In this document: one piece after another, positions 28,555 to 38,958 of the stretch
Layout of the letters: every line of letters begins with the position of its first letter
How positions within the stretch are numbered: position 1 is the stretch's first letter
Assembly: GCA_963834365.1 (NCBI GenBank)
Contig: CAWIBS010000035.1
Span: 62,001 to 126,000, forward strand
Length of the DNA stretch: 64,000 bases
Reading direction: 5' to 3'
From: CAWJAP01 sp963834365
GTDB taxonomy: Bacteria > Acidobacteriota > Vicinamibacteria > Vicinamibacterales > Vicinamibacteraceae
Notes under the pieces: model-generated
Database searches by the model: none
Told to the model about the DNA's origin: nothing
Seen by the model: the letters and a program-made list of their open reading frames with translations, nothing else
Made by a program: the position numbers and the translations under genes

Positions 28555-30145
28555 ATGATCACGGAGGACCAGTCCGAGGTCGTCACGTTTCTGGCGTCAC
28601 CGTCGACGCATGGCGGCGCCGTCGTCGAGCGCATCGAGACCCACGCGTCCATCGTCTTTCTCGCCGGGACGCGCGCGTGGAAGCTCAAACGCGCGGTCCA
28701 GTACGACTATCTGGACTTCTCGACGGTCGAGCGGCGCAAGGACGATGTGCGAGGCCGAAGTGCGGATCAATCGCCGTACTGCACCGGCCCTCTATCGCGG
28801 GGTGGTGGCGGTGACGCGTCAGCCCGACGGATCGTTGGCGCTCGGCGGATCCGGCGCGCCGGTGGACTGGCTCGTCGAGATGGTCCGTTTCGATCAGGAG
28901 GGCTCTTCGATCGGCTCGCCGGGCGCGGAGCGCTGGACCTGGCCCTGATGCGACCGCTGGCCACGGCCATTGCGCAGTTCCATGAAACGGCCGAGCGCCG
29001 AGCCGATCATGGCGGCGCGGCAGGAATGGCCTGGGTCGTCGACGGCAACGCCGCAGGGTTCGCCGAGCAGGGCGCCGGCATCTTCGACCCCGCGGCGTGT
29101 GCCGACCTCACCCGGAGCTCGCGAGAGCACACTCGAGCGGCATCGATGCGCTGCTCGACGCGAGACGGGACGGTGGCTTCGTCCGGCAGTGCCACGGCGA
29201 TCTGCACCTGCGCAACATCGTCCTGCTCGACGGCCACCCGACGCTGTTCGACGCGATCGAATGCAACGACGAGATTGCCTGCAGCGACGTGCTCTACGAC
29301 CTGGCGTTCCTGCTCATGGACCTGTGGCGGCGCCAGCTTCCGCGACATGCGAACGCCGTCTGGAACGGGTACCTGGCCGCGACGCGCCGACCTCGGAGGC
29401 ATACCGCTTCTCCCGTTGTTCCTCTCCTGCCGCGCCGCCGTGCGGGCGAAGACCAGCGCCACCGCCGCCAATCTCCAGTCCGATCCGCCGCGCCAGAGCG
29501 AGCTTCAGGAGATGGCCCGGGACTACCTGGCGATGGCGCAGCGGCTGCTGCATCCGCCGCCGGCGTGCCTCATCGCCCTCGGCGGATTCTCAGGTTCTGG
29601 CAAATCCACGCTCGCGAGAGCGCTCGCGCCGCTGATTGGAGCGGTGCCCGGAGCCGTGGTCATCCGAAGTGACGAGACGCGTAAGCAACTCTGTGGGGTC
29701 GATCCGTTTCAACGGCTGGGCCCGGAGGGCTACACGGCCGAGGTCACGCGTCGCGTGTACGCCATGATTGCGCAGCGCGCGGCACAGGTCATGACGGGAG
29801 GCCACGCCGCCATCGTGGACGCGGTGTACGCGAGACCAGCGGATCGAGAGGCGATCGAGCGCGTCGCCGTCCGCGGCGCACGTGCCATTCGTCGGCGTGT
29901 GGCTCGAGGCACCAGATGCGGTCTTGATCGCCCGGTCTGAGCAACGTGACCTGGATGCGTCGGATGCCGATGCCGCCGTGGTCCGAGGGCAGCTCGCTCG
30001 AGCCACTGGTGCGATCACCTGGTGCCGGGTCGATGCATCGCGAGCGCAGGACGATGTGCTGCGAGCAGCGGCGGACATGCTTCGTCAGCGCCTGACGAGT
30101 GACGTGGTTCTCCAGTCGGAGGCGGCCCCGAGTCGTGGCTCGTAA
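28555..30145 (+). CDS. Two-domain phosphotransferase/P-loop kinase (Rv2004c-like), frameshifted
   Basis: The N-terminal half is an aminoglycoside-phosphotransferase-like domain: IETHASIVFLAGTRAWKLKR, CEAEVRINRRTAPALY, catalytic loop CHGDLHLRNIVLLDG and LFDAIECND. The C-terminal half is an AAA_33-type P-loop kinase with Walker A GGFSGSGKSTLARAL, then VVIRSDETRKQL and GGHAAIVDAVYARPADRE. Breaks near 28750, 29388 and 29885 are insertions; those near 28898 and 29113 are single deletions. The same two-domain architecture occurs in Mycobacterium tuberculosis Rv2004c, a DosR-regulon gene. Substrate unknown. Only a weak -24/-12-like sequence lies upstream, so it may be read from the esterase operon 100 bp before. 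Confidence 0.75.
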
Positions 30146-30159
30146 GATGGATTCCGTGG

Positions 30160-31801
30160 TCACTGATGGCTGTCGTACGCCGGGTCGTACGTCTGGCCTT
30201 CGATGAAGCGCCGGACGTCGTCGGGAGGCGTCTCGATCGCGAGACCCGTCTCGAACGCGAGGGCGGCAACCGCGGTGGCAATGGCGGTTGAAATCTCGCG
30301 GATCGTCCGGATCGGTGGGAACACACTGCCGCGCTCCAGATCCGCCTCACGAACCGCTCCGGCAAGCGTTCGAGCGGCCGTCGAGAACATCGCGTCGGTG
30401 ACCCGCCGGGCGCCGGACGCGATCACACCCAGCGCCAGGCCGGGGAAAATATACGCGTTGTTCGCCTGCCCCGGGACGAACGTCTGACCGTGAACCTCCA
30501 CGGGCGGAAACGGGCTGCCACTGGCGAACACAGCGCGGCCGTGGCTCCAGGTGTACGCGTCCTCCGCCGTGCACTCGGACTTCGAAGTCGGGTTCGACAG
30601 CGCGAAGACGATGGGCCTCGCGTTGATGGCCGCCATGGCCTCGACGACGGGCCGCGTAAACGCCTGCGGTTGACCTGACGCGCCAATCAGGGCGGTGGGC
30701 TTCAAGGCCTGCACGGCCGAGAGGAGGTCAGGAATGGCCTCGTAGTCGTGGGCATACGCCCGCTTGTGTTCCGCGAGACCACCACGGCCAGTGACAACCA
30801 GGCCTTTCGAATCGACGAACCAACAGCGGCGTCTCGCCTCCTCGTTGGAGAGCCCGTCGCCGGTCAACGCACTGACGATGAGATCGGCGATGCCAATGCC
30901 GGCTTCGCCGGCTCCCAGAAACAGGATCGTCTGGGCCGCCAGACTCGGGTCGGGCTGCAGCCTGAGCGCAGCGTAGAGACCGGCGAGACACATCGCCGCC
31001 GTCCCCTGGATATCGTCGTTGAAGCAGCGCACGCCATGCCTGTACTTGTCCAGCAGTCGAAAGGCGTTCCTGGTCGCGAAGTCCTCGAACTGAACCAAAG
31101 CCCGCGGGAACATCCCGGTCACCGCGTGCATGAACTCGTCGAGGAGGGCATCGTACTGATCCCCTCGGAGGCGACGCTGCGGCAAGCCGCTGTATAGAGG
31201 ATCCTGCAGCAACTGCTCGTTTTCCGTGCCGACATCGAGCGTGACGGGGAGACACCAGTCAGGATGGATCCCCGCACACGCGGTGTACAGCGACAGCTTC
31301 CCCACCGGGATGCCCATGCCATTGGCGCCCAGATCGCCCAGGCCGAGAATCCGTTCGCCATCGGTCACCACGATGGCCCGAACGGGACCGTAGGGCCAGT
31401 TCTGTAGGACCTGTGCCACCCTGCCCCGATCGTGGGCCGTGATGAACAGCCCTCTCGCGCGCCGCCAGATGTGGCCATACAGCTGGCATGCGAGCCCCAC
31501 GGTCGGTGTGTAGATGATGGGCATCATCTCCTGAAGGTGATCGGTGACGACGCGATAGAAGAGACGCTCGTTCCGGTCCTGCAGCGCGAGCAAGTACCAG
31601 GTACTTGTCGATGTCGGAATGCTGGTGGCGAAGGTTCTCCAGAACCTTGCGCACCTGCTGTTCCTGCGTGAGCACCCTCGGCGGCAGCAGCCCTCTCAGC
31701 TTCAGCCGATCCCTTTCTTCCTCGGTGAAGGCGGTGCCCTTGTTGAGCGTCGGGTCGTGCAACAGGTCGACGCCGGTCGGACGCAACGTCCGTGCATGCA
31801 T
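30160..31801 (-). CDS. maeA: NAD-dependent malic enzyme
   Basis: Oxidative decarboxylation of malate to pyruvate plus CO2 and NADH. The protein begins MHARTLRPTGVDLLHDPTLN and continues through KGTAFTEEER, YTPTVG, RARGLFITAHDRG, RAIVVTDGERILGLGDLGAN and the metal site CFNDDIQGTAA. The NAD fold is LFLGAGEAGIGIADL, and ALSNPTSKSECTAEDAYTW follows. About 546 residues, normal for the long SfcA/MaeA type. One extra G near 31597 (CTGGTACTTG) separates DKYL from YLLALQDRNE. The start at 31801 lies only 5 bp after the pentaheme cytochrome gene, so it is in the cytochrome operon. Pyruvate made here could feed the pyruvate:ferredoxin oxidoreductase of the same island. Confidence 0.88.
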
Positions 31802-31806
31802 GAGGA

Positions 31807-33461
31807 TCACTCCGCCTTGCCCGTCGCACGCGACAGCATCACCGCGGACGAGGAGGCCATCGACTCGTAGAACGTCACGAACCGCCGCGGTTCGGGGGCA
31901 TTGTACGCTTTGAGGTTCTCCGCCCACCGGAACGCGATCGGCTGGTACCACAGCTCCGCCTCGATCGTGAACGGGCCGTTGGCGCCGGCCACGTCAATCG
32001 AGTACCGGACCAGATCTTCTCCGGACCCGAAGTCGCGATCCTCGAGGGCATGGCCGTGCACGGCGACATCGTCCGGCACGACGCGCTTGTCGAAGCCGCG
32101 GGGCGGCAGTCGGTTGTCCTTCAGGTACACCACGGCGGACAGCAGGCCGGTCGTCACCGAACGGGCCTGCGTCCCCATGATTGCTTCGTAGATTTGGACC
32201 TGGTCCGGCGAGTTGATCTGCTGATAGTGAGGCTCGAACGACGCGCCGTCGCGGTCGTTGTCGTTGCCGCCGATCGCGCCGGTGGTCGCCAACTCGCCCG
32301 ATGAGAACACGAGTCGTTCTTGACTGTCGCGCACGGTCACGTGGAGCCACACCCGCCTCGAGGGGTATGCCGTCGGCAGCTTGTGGCCGCTCAGATTCTG
32401 GACACGGATGTCCGTCTCCAGCCGGTTGCCGGCGCGTTCGACGGCGGCGATGGCGACCGTGCCCGCATTCGTTTGCAGAAACTCCTTCGTGCGAGCGACG
32501 GCTGCCGTCAGCTCTGCCGGTCGTGCGACGACGCCCAGATCCTGGCGGAACCGATTCAGGAGGCTCAGCATGAAGAAGTTGCCGCCACGAAAATCGTGGC
32601 GCGACAGGCCTTCGCGCGGCTCACCGAGCACGGACGCGATTGGTGTGGGCTGTTCGACCACGGGCATATGGCACGACTGGCAGCTGTGCGTGGCCCGGAA
32701 GGCGCTCTGGAGCCACTCCTGGTAGGGCACCTGCTCCGGGAATTCACCAATCGGTTTGCCGGTCGCGTCGAGCGCGTGCGTGTACAGCGTGTGGCACGTG
32801 GCGCAGACCTCGGATTGCTGGAGGTGCGTCGCCTTCGCGGGGCGGAACCCCGAGGCCGAGTGCATGACCGAGATCCGGCCCGCGTCCACCTCGTACGGGC
32901 CGACAACCTGGCGCTGCCCGGCGGGCGTTTCCACGTCGACCGTGAAGCCGCCCGTGAAGCTCGCTTTCTGGCCCAGCTTGTCCGACGTCATCTGATGGCA
33001 GAGGGTGCAGGAGACACCTTCGACCGCCAGGGGATCGGGCGGCGGCGCGGCGCCGGTGACGTTGGCGAACACCGACAGCCGCTGGCCGCTGCGTCTGCGC
33101 CTGTGCATGCGCCATGGGCATGTGACACCGCGAGCACTCGTTCTCGATCGCGGCCTGGGCAAGGGGGTGATCCATGATTTCGCGGCGCACGCCCGCCTGC
33201 CAATACGGATCCAGCGCGGAATGCGCCATCATCGATGCGCGCCAGGTCGTGCCGATCGACGACGTCTTCGCCGGAGGGCGCGGTCAAGCCGTTGTGACAG
33301 GCCATGCAGTGCGTGGCCGATTGAAAGAGGGCGGGCGCCGGTGAGGCGGGCGGCGCCGTTGGCGGCTGCGCCATGCCCGACGCAGCCAGCCATCCCGTCG
33401 CGCTGAGAGACAGGACGACCATCGTCGTCGTCGCGGCCGTTCTCGACGTTGGCCTGGTCAT
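31807..33461 (-). CDS. Exported pentaheme c-type cytochrome, frameshifted
   Basis: The start at 33461 gives a signal peptide (TTTMVVLSLSATGWLAASGM). Five CxxCH heme motifs follow: CMACH, CSRCH, CTLCH, CATCH and CQSCH, in the N-terminal half. The C-terminal half is a beta-rich domain with SGHKLPTAYPSRRVWLHVTV and AIMGTQARSVTTGLLSA, a layout seen in multiheme cytochromes of the NapC/cytochrome c554-like superfamily. Two insertions, near 33251 and 33096, break the frame before and after the second heme. It lies between the cytochrome-barrel fusion and malic enzyme genes in one operon. Probably periplasmic or outer-surface electron transfer. Confidence 0.82.
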
Positions 33462-33476
33462 GGATGCCCGTCTGCG

Positions 33477-34562
33477 CTACCACCCGTCAAAGAGCCCGCC
33501 GTCGAACCAATCCCACAGCAGGTACACCATGAATCGCGTGGGACGCCCCTCGCGCAGGTTGACCGGCACGCGCACGCCGGCGTTCAGCATGACGTGCTGA
33601 CGCGCACTCAGCGTCACCTGCATCTGCGGCGCCATGTCCCAGTGCACGCGCGAGCCGCTCTCCAGCTCGCGCTCGCCGAGGATTTCGACCATCGGCGACC
33701 AGGAACGGCCGAACTCGCCTTGCGTGAAGCTCCGGCCCAGGACGGCACGCCAGAAGACCTCGTCCGCATGGTCGCGGTCGATCGGGAATCCGGCGCCTCC
33801 CTGCACCTGGAGGAACGCGTCCGCCGGCAGGATCTGTCCGAATGCCAGGAACGGCTCGACGACCGTCGTCCCGCCTCCGATCCCGCGTTCGGTGCTGCCG
33901 GTCGGCACCACGACCTCCACGGCCCCGCTGAGGATGCTGCCCTTCGGCAGGCTGTGCAGCAACGCTCGCTTGAAGGCGAACGCGAGATCGCCGACGCCGC
34001 CGGTCCAGTCGCCGGGACTGCGCTCCGCGAAGGCGAGCGGCACGACCATCTCCCATTGATTTCGCGCACCGATCCGGCGCTCGTAGACGAAGGTGTTCGT
34101 GACAGTGCCGTCCGAGGCCGCCACCGTGAGCACGGCCTCGTCTTCAGGGTAGGCCTTCTCCGTAACCAACGCGCGGGGGAGGTTCAGCTCGCCACGAGGC
34201 CACGCGTCGCTCTGACAGAAAGTTCTGATGTGCTGCAGCGCCCGCTCGAGGTCCGCGCGGTCGAGCGCCTGGCCGAACGCGGGCATCAAGCGGCTGAAGC
34301 CGCGCGCCGGCCCCCCCGCGTGAATGACGGCGAGCCAATCCGCGTCGGGCTCTCGCGTGGCGAACCGGCAGTCCGTGAAGTCGGGTGCGGGAACCGGGTA
34401 GTCCGACGCGGCCGCGGGCCTGCCACGGCCGTCGCTTCCGTGACAGGCGGCGCACGCGGACTCGTAGACCTGGCGGCCCGTCCGTGCGCTCTGCGCCAGA
34501 GCATCGGCTGCGAGCGCGAGCGCCCCCGGCAACACACACAACGTGATGAGGTGTCGAGTCAC
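33477..34562 (-). CDS. Cytochrome c fused to an outer-membrane beta-barrel-like domain
   Basis: A GTG start at 34562 overlaps the stop of the upstream remnant (GTGA). Signal peptide MTRHLITLCVLPGALALAAD; heme motif CAACH around residues 37-41 with a distal RLMPAFGQALD loop methionine; the c-domain ends near residue 120. The remaining 240 residues are alternating beta-strands with aromatic girdle residues (VYERRIGARNQWEMVVPLAF, GAVEVVVPTGSTERGIGGGT) and end in VYLLWDWFDGGLFDGW. This looks like an outer-membrane barrel related to the phenol-degradation MetA-type family. Intact, 361 residues. A heme domain on a barrel beside a pentaheme cytochrome suggests electron transfer across or at the outer membrane. 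Confidence 0.72.
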   Translation of the reverse strand: MTRHLITLCVLPGALALAADALAQSARTGRQVYESACAACHGSDGRGRPAAASDYPVPAPDFTDCRFATREPDADWLAVIHAGGPARGFSRLMPAFGQALDRADLERALQHIRTFCQSDAWPRGELNLPRALVTEKAYPEDEAVLTVAASDGTVTNTFVYERRIGARNQWEMVVPLAFAERSPGDWTGGVGDLAFAFKRALLHSLPKGSILSGAVEVVVPTGSTERGIGGGTTVVEPFLAFGQILPADAFLQVQGGAGFPIDRDHADEVFWRAVLGRSFTQGEFGRSWSPMVEILGERELESGSRVHWDMAPQMQVTLSARQHVMLNAGVRVPVNLREGRPTRFMVYLLWDWFDGGLFDGW

Positions 34563-34747
34563 GTGCGCCCTCGGCGCCAGAGCGAGCGCCCAGACTCGTC
34601 GGGGAGCTTCACCGTCGTCTCGCCCTTCGTGAGCTCCCGGGCAAGAACAACCGCTTTGTCGCCGATCATCACGCGTGAGCCGAGAACCGCGAGCGTATCA
34701 CCTTCGGCCAGTCTCAGCTTCTTGTCGCTCAGGAACGATGCCGGCCC
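34559..34747 (-). pseudogene. Remnant of a small exported OB-like protein
   Basis: Only the C-terminal end is recognisable: GPASFLSDKKLRLAEGDTLA, GSRVMIGDKAVVLARE, LTKGETTVKLPDESGRSLW. This matches the tail of small exported proteins often found with c-type cytochromes. The expected signal peptide and first beta-strands are missing: the frame upstream is unrelated, although a signal-like stretch (EAFLIGLALLAVPGRLHA) lies in another frame near 34780. An internal deletion is the simplest reading. Confidence 0.5.
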
Positions 34748-35119
34748 CCGGCTGGGGCATGAAGCCGGCCTGGGACGGCCAGTAGAGCGAGCCCGATCAA
34801 GAAGGCCTCGATACAGAGCGCGTGGCGAGAATCGGAGGCGATCCTCCGAGACCTTGGTGTCGCCTCGCACGTCATGAGCGGATGCTGCGCATAGTCCTCC
34901 TCTTCTTGGACTTCTTCGTGGATCCATGGCGGTCCGGAGAACGTCGTGCGGATTGCCTCCGAGTGCGCTCGTGCTCGAGCCGGACGCGCCGGCCGACACG
35001 TGATCACGCGTCCATCCAGCGTCGAGAGAAATCTCCCAAGCCCTCGAAAAATCCCGCAGGGCGTTCGGCGTTTCGGCGTGCCGCAGCGCTGCCAGCGGCC
35101 GCCGGATTACAGTCTGCAC
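34748..35119. other. Intergenic region with no supported gene
   Basis: It separates the minus-strand cytochrome operon from the plus-strand ATPase gene. No reading frame resembles a protein. A moderate minus-strand -24/-12-like sequence (TGGCAGCGCTGCGGCA, 35079-35094) could serve the cytochrome operon, but its -12 half lacks TT. Confidence 0.5.
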
Positions 35120-35135
35120 CGGCACGCTTGTTGCG
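35120..35135 (+). promoter_or_regulatory. Predicted sigma-54 promoter of the cation ATPase gene
   Basis: CGGCACGCTTGTTGCG: -24 GGCACG and -12 TTGCG with exact spacing, among the best matches in the window. It implies a leader of about 135 nt before the ATG at 35285. Confidence 0.7.
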
Positions 35136-35284
35136 CCTCGGGAGTGCAAGTCATCGGGGGAAGACATGGGGCACGTGGGTCATTGCCTGCTCCCTGACGG
35201 CGAAACCGTCCTTCGAGGTGCCGGAGATCCTCGTCAGACGGCTCTTCGAGCGCAATGCGCGGCGCATGATCGACGGCCTGCGGC

Positions 35285-37958
35285 ATGAGATTGCGCTCCG
35301 CACCCGACGGGACGCGAATGCACGTGCTGGCCAATCACGGAATCCCTGACGCGCGAGGCGAGCCCTTCACACAGGACGTCTCGCGTGTCCTCCTCAGTCT
35401 CGACACGTGTGCCGGCGGGCTCGACGAGGCGGAGGCGGCCCGGCGTCTGAACGAGGTGGGACCGAATCGCGTGGACCCACCCGCGCCGGCCTCGGCACTC
35501 GCGATCCTCCTCGACCAGCTGCGGAGCGTCGTCGTCCTGCTGCTGCTCGCCGCGGCTCTCGTCTCGCTCGCCTTCGGCGACCTGATCGAGGCGGCGGCCA
35601 TTGCGAGCGTGCTCGTCATCAATGCCGCGCTGGGCTTCGTGGTGGAGCTGCGGGCGCGCCGCGCCATGGAGGCGCTGCTCGCCATGGACGTCATGCGCGC
35701 GTTCGTGCTGCGCGATGGACGACCGCAAAGCGTGGACGCGCAGCAGCTCGTCCCCGGAGACGTCGTCGAGCTCGGACCGGGACAGACGGTGCCCGCCGAT
35801 GGCCGGCTCGTGATCGCGACCGATCTGCGGACGAACGAAGCGGCGCTGACCGGCGAATCGCTCCCCGTGTCGAAGGAGGCCGACCTCGTCCTCGCGTCCG
35901 AGACGCCGCTCGCCGACCGCCGCAACATGGTCTACAAGGGCACGACCGTGGCCGCCGGCGCCGCACGGGCCGTGGTCACCGCAACGGGCAGGCTGACCGA
36001 GTTCGGCCGGATTGGAGTGCTGGTCGGCGGTATCCGCGAGGAGCGCACGCCGCTGGAGCGGCGCCTCGACGCGCTCGGTCACCGCCTGGTCTGGGTGACG
36101 CTGGCCGTCGCCGCCGCCGTCGGCGCGCTCGGCGTCCTGCAGGGCGCGCCACTCGCGATCATGCTCGAGACCGCGATCGCCCTCGCCGTGGCCGCCGTGC
36201 CGGAAGGCCTGCCGGCCGTGGCCACGATCGCCCTCGCCATCGGACTGCGGCGCATGGCCCGACGTCACGCACTCGTACGCCGCCTGCCCGCCGTCGAGTC
36301 GCTCGGGTCGACGACGATCGTCTGCACGGACAAGACCCGCACGCTCACCTCCGGCGACATGACGGTCGTGTGTGTGCGGGCGTGGGACGCGACGTTCGAT
36401 CCGCGAGACGACCTCGCCGCACGGGCACAGCCGACCGGACAGCTCGATCGGATCATCGCGGCGGCCGTCCTCGCCAGTCGACCGCAGGCCCACGGGGAGA
36501 GCACGGTGCCCGCCGACCCCGTCGATGCGGCGATGCTGCGCGCCGGGCAGGCCCGCGGCATCGAGCGGCCCGCTCTCGTCTCCGATCGACCCGCCGTCGG
36601 GCTGATTCCGTTCTCGAGCGAACGGAAGCTGATGGCGTCCTTCCATCAGCGCGGCCCAGGCCTCGAGGCGTACGTGAAAGGCGCGCCGCGCCGCGTGCTC
36701 GATCGATGCACGCGCGTCCTGACCTCCGACGGTGACGCGGCGATCGACGCGGACGGCAGGGCCCGGCTGCTGGCGCTGAACGACGAGCTCGCAGCCGCGG
36801 GTCTGCGCGTGCTGGCGGTGGCGTCCGGGCCCGTGGCGAGCAGCGAGGAGCAGCGCGCTCCGCGACCTGATGTTCGTCGGCTTCGTGGGCATCCAGGATC
36901 CGCCGGCGCCCGGCGTCAAGGCGACGATCGCCAGGCTGCGCGAGGCGGGGCTGCGCACGATCATGATCACGGGCGATCAGCGCCTGACGGCACGCGCCAT
37001 CGGACGCGAGCTGGGACTGCTCGAGTCCGACGCGCAGGTCATCGACGGCCGCGATCTCCACCAGCTCACGCCAGACGAGCTCATGGCGCAACTCGCCACC
37101 GTCGGCGCATTCAGTCGCGTCTCGCCAGAAGACAAGCTGACCATCGTCCGGGCGCTGCAGGCGCGGGGCGACATCGTCGCGATGCTCGGCGACGGCGTGA
37201 ACGATGCGGCCGCGCTCAAGAAGGCGGACGTCGGGGTCGCCATGGGCGTCCGCGGCACGGACGTGGCCAAGGACGCCGCGGCCATCGTGCTGCAGAACGA
37301 CCGGTTCGAGACGATCGCCGCCGCCGTCGAGGAAGGGCGCATCGTCTTCGACAACATCCGCAAGTTCGTCTTCTATCTCTTCAGCTGCAATCTCGCCGAA
37401 GTGCTCGTGCTGCTCGCGGCGGGCCTGGCCGGACTGCCGTTGCCGGTGCTGCCCCTGCAGATCCTCTGGCTCAACATGGTCACCGACACCTTCCCTGCCC
37501 TGGCGCTGGCCGTCGAGCCTGGCGACGCCGGTGTCATGCAGCGGCCGCCGCGCGATCCACAGGAAGCCCTCCTCTCCCGGGCGTTCCTCGGCCGCATCGC
37601 CGGCTATGGGCTCCTCATCGCGGGAGCCACGCTCGCGGCCTTCGTGTGGGGCCTCACCTACGCGCCCGACAAGGCCACGACGATGAGCTTCATGACGCTG
37701 GCGTTCGGCCAGATCTTCCATCTCGGAAACGCGCGGAGCCAGGAGCCGGTGCTGCGCCCCGACCGCGTCCTGTCCAATCCCGCCGCGCTGGGCGCCGTCG
37801 CGCTGGCGGGGTCGCTGCAACTCGCCGCGTGGCTCGTCGAGCCGCTCGCACGGACGCTGGCGGTGGCTCCGCTGGGCGTCACCGAGTGGATCGTCGTCGT
37901 CACGCTGTCGGCGATACCCGCGATTGCCGGCCAGACCCTCAGAGTGTGTCGGGGGTGA
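35285..37958 (+). CDS. P2-type cation-transporting ATPase (CtpF/Ca2+-ATPase-like), frameshifted
   Basis: The cation ATPase N-terminal domain (EAEAARRLNEVGPNRVDPP) is followed by paired helices, the actuator TGESLPVSKEAD, the ion-binding helix with AVAAVPEGLPAVATIALAIG, and the phosphorylation site CTDKTRTLTSGDM. FSSERKLMASF and VKGAPRRVLDRC mark the nucleotide domain, MLGDGVNDAAALKKADVGVA the hinge, and LWLNMVTDTFPALALAVEP the C-terminal ion site. PEGLP plus NMVTD place it with Ca2+/Mn2+ pumps such as mycobacterial CtpF. The phosphorylation motif reads DKTRTLT, where the family has DKTGTLT. One extra base near 36853 breaks the frame. The start may instead be the Met at 35318. Expected to pump divalent cations outward. 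Confidence 0.85.
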
Positions 37959-38057
37959 GCGAGGTCGGACGCGGACTCCTCCCATCTGAGTGGGGATTTC
38001 TCCGCGATCGCTGACGTTCGGTCAGCTGTTCCGGCTGCGTCGGCGACGTGGCGCGGA

Positions 38058-38073
38058 AGGAATCGGGATTGCA
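38058..38073 (+). promoter_or_regulatory. Predicted sigma-54 promoter of the first hemerythrin-like gene
   Basis: AGGAATCGGGATTGCA: essential GG and GC with ten-base spacing and perfect TTGCA, but a weaker -24 element. It lies 42 bp upstream of the ATG at 38116. Confidence 0.55.
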
Positions 38074-38115
38074 GTTGTCAGCGCAGGCGGCCTCCGCCGC
38101 CGAAGGAGGGGCATC

Positions 38116-38712
38116 ATGACGGTCAGCTTCGTATGGGCACGCGCGCTGGTCGTGCTCGGCGCGGCGGCGCTGGTTGTCTCCTCGGCACCGGTGCCCTCGG
38201 ACGATCAGCCGGCGGGCCGGCGGTACGCCCTCCCGATGTCGCTGGTCGAGGAGCATGCCGAGACGTACGGGACGCTGCAGCAGGCCTCGAGCTTCGGTGG
38301 CGAGCTGGGTGTGGCGGCACGGGCGTTATCGGCCCTGTTGGAGCCGCACGTCGAGAAGGAGCACCGCTTCGCGTTGTCGATGCTCAAGGTGCTGCCGCCA
38401 CTCTCGCGCGGAGAGATCACGGCGGACATGGAGGAATGGCTGCTCGCAGCCACCCTGCTGCGCGCGGAGCTCGAGACGCTGAAGCGCGAGCACCGGGCGA
38501 TTGCGGTGGCCGCGGATCAGTTCTCGCGAGCCGCGTGGGCGGAACGGCGCCCCGAATACGCGCTGACCGCCCAGCGCGTCGTGCGCCACATGCGGATGGA
38601 GGAGGAGGTGCTCTATCCCGCGGCGATGGTCGCTGGCGACTACCTGCGCCTCAAGCTCGGGCCGGTGCGGTCGACTGAGACGGCTCTCGCTGGAAGCCGG
38701 GGGACGGAATGA
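38116..38712 (+). CDS. Exported hemerythrin-like (HHE) four-helix protein, copy 1
   Basis: The ATG at 38116 has an AAGGAGGGG ribosome site and begins MTVSFVWARALVVLGAAALV, a signal or anchor helix. The mature part is helical with the histidine/glutamate spacing of hemerythrins: VEEHAETYG, EPHVEKEHRFA, LKREHRAIAVA and VRHMRMEEEVLYPAAM. These could hold a di-iron centre that binds O2 or NO; all candidate ligands are His, Glu or Asp. 198 residues, intact. It is followed 246 bp later by a divergent paralogue with its own promoter. Function in oxygen buffering or iron handling outside the cytoplasm is inferred. Confidence 0.68.
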   Translation: MTVSFVWARALVVLGAAALVVSSAPVPSDDQPAGRRYALPMSLVEEHAETYGTLQQASSFGGELGVAARALSALLEPHVEKEHRFALSMLKVLPPLSRGEITADMEEWLLAATLLRAELETLKREHRAIAVAADQFSRAAWAERRPEYALTAQRVVRHMRMEEEVLYPAAMVAGDYLRLKLGPVRSTETALAGSRGTE

Positions 38713-38848
38713 ACGCCTGCTCCACGTTCTACAACGCTACTCTGGAGCCGGGGTCGGATCCGTCGCAACGAGAATCCGTCCAAACACGGGTGCCCTCCTA
38801 GGTGGAGGGGCATGCAGGCCTCGTGCCCGTGCCGACGAGTCTCGAGGG

Positions 38849-38864
38849 CGGCACGCTGGTTGCG
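38849..38864 (+). promoter_or_regulatory. Predicted sigma-54 promoter of the second hemerythrin-like gene
   Basis: CGGCACGCTGGTTGCG: perfect GGCACG and TTGCG, spacing ten. It is 94 bp upstream of the ATG at 38959. Confidence 0.72.
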
Positions 38865-38958
38865 TATACTCGCTTCCTGCAGTCCCGCGCACCGACTCTC
38901 GTCGATCTCGTTCTCGCGAGTCGAGCCGTTCACGTGGCGGGGCCACCTGGAGGGCCGT

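Noticed and set aside
3450..31600. Possible programmed frameshifting at GGTAC
   Set aside because: Four breaks share GGTAC, but many GTAC sites in intact genes show no break and the affected genes are unrelated; a sequencing cause is simpler.
35079..35094. Minus-strand -24/-12-like site for the cytochrome operon
   Set aside because: Spacing and TGGCA are right, but the -12 half is CGGCA, so it was not counted among the thirteen.
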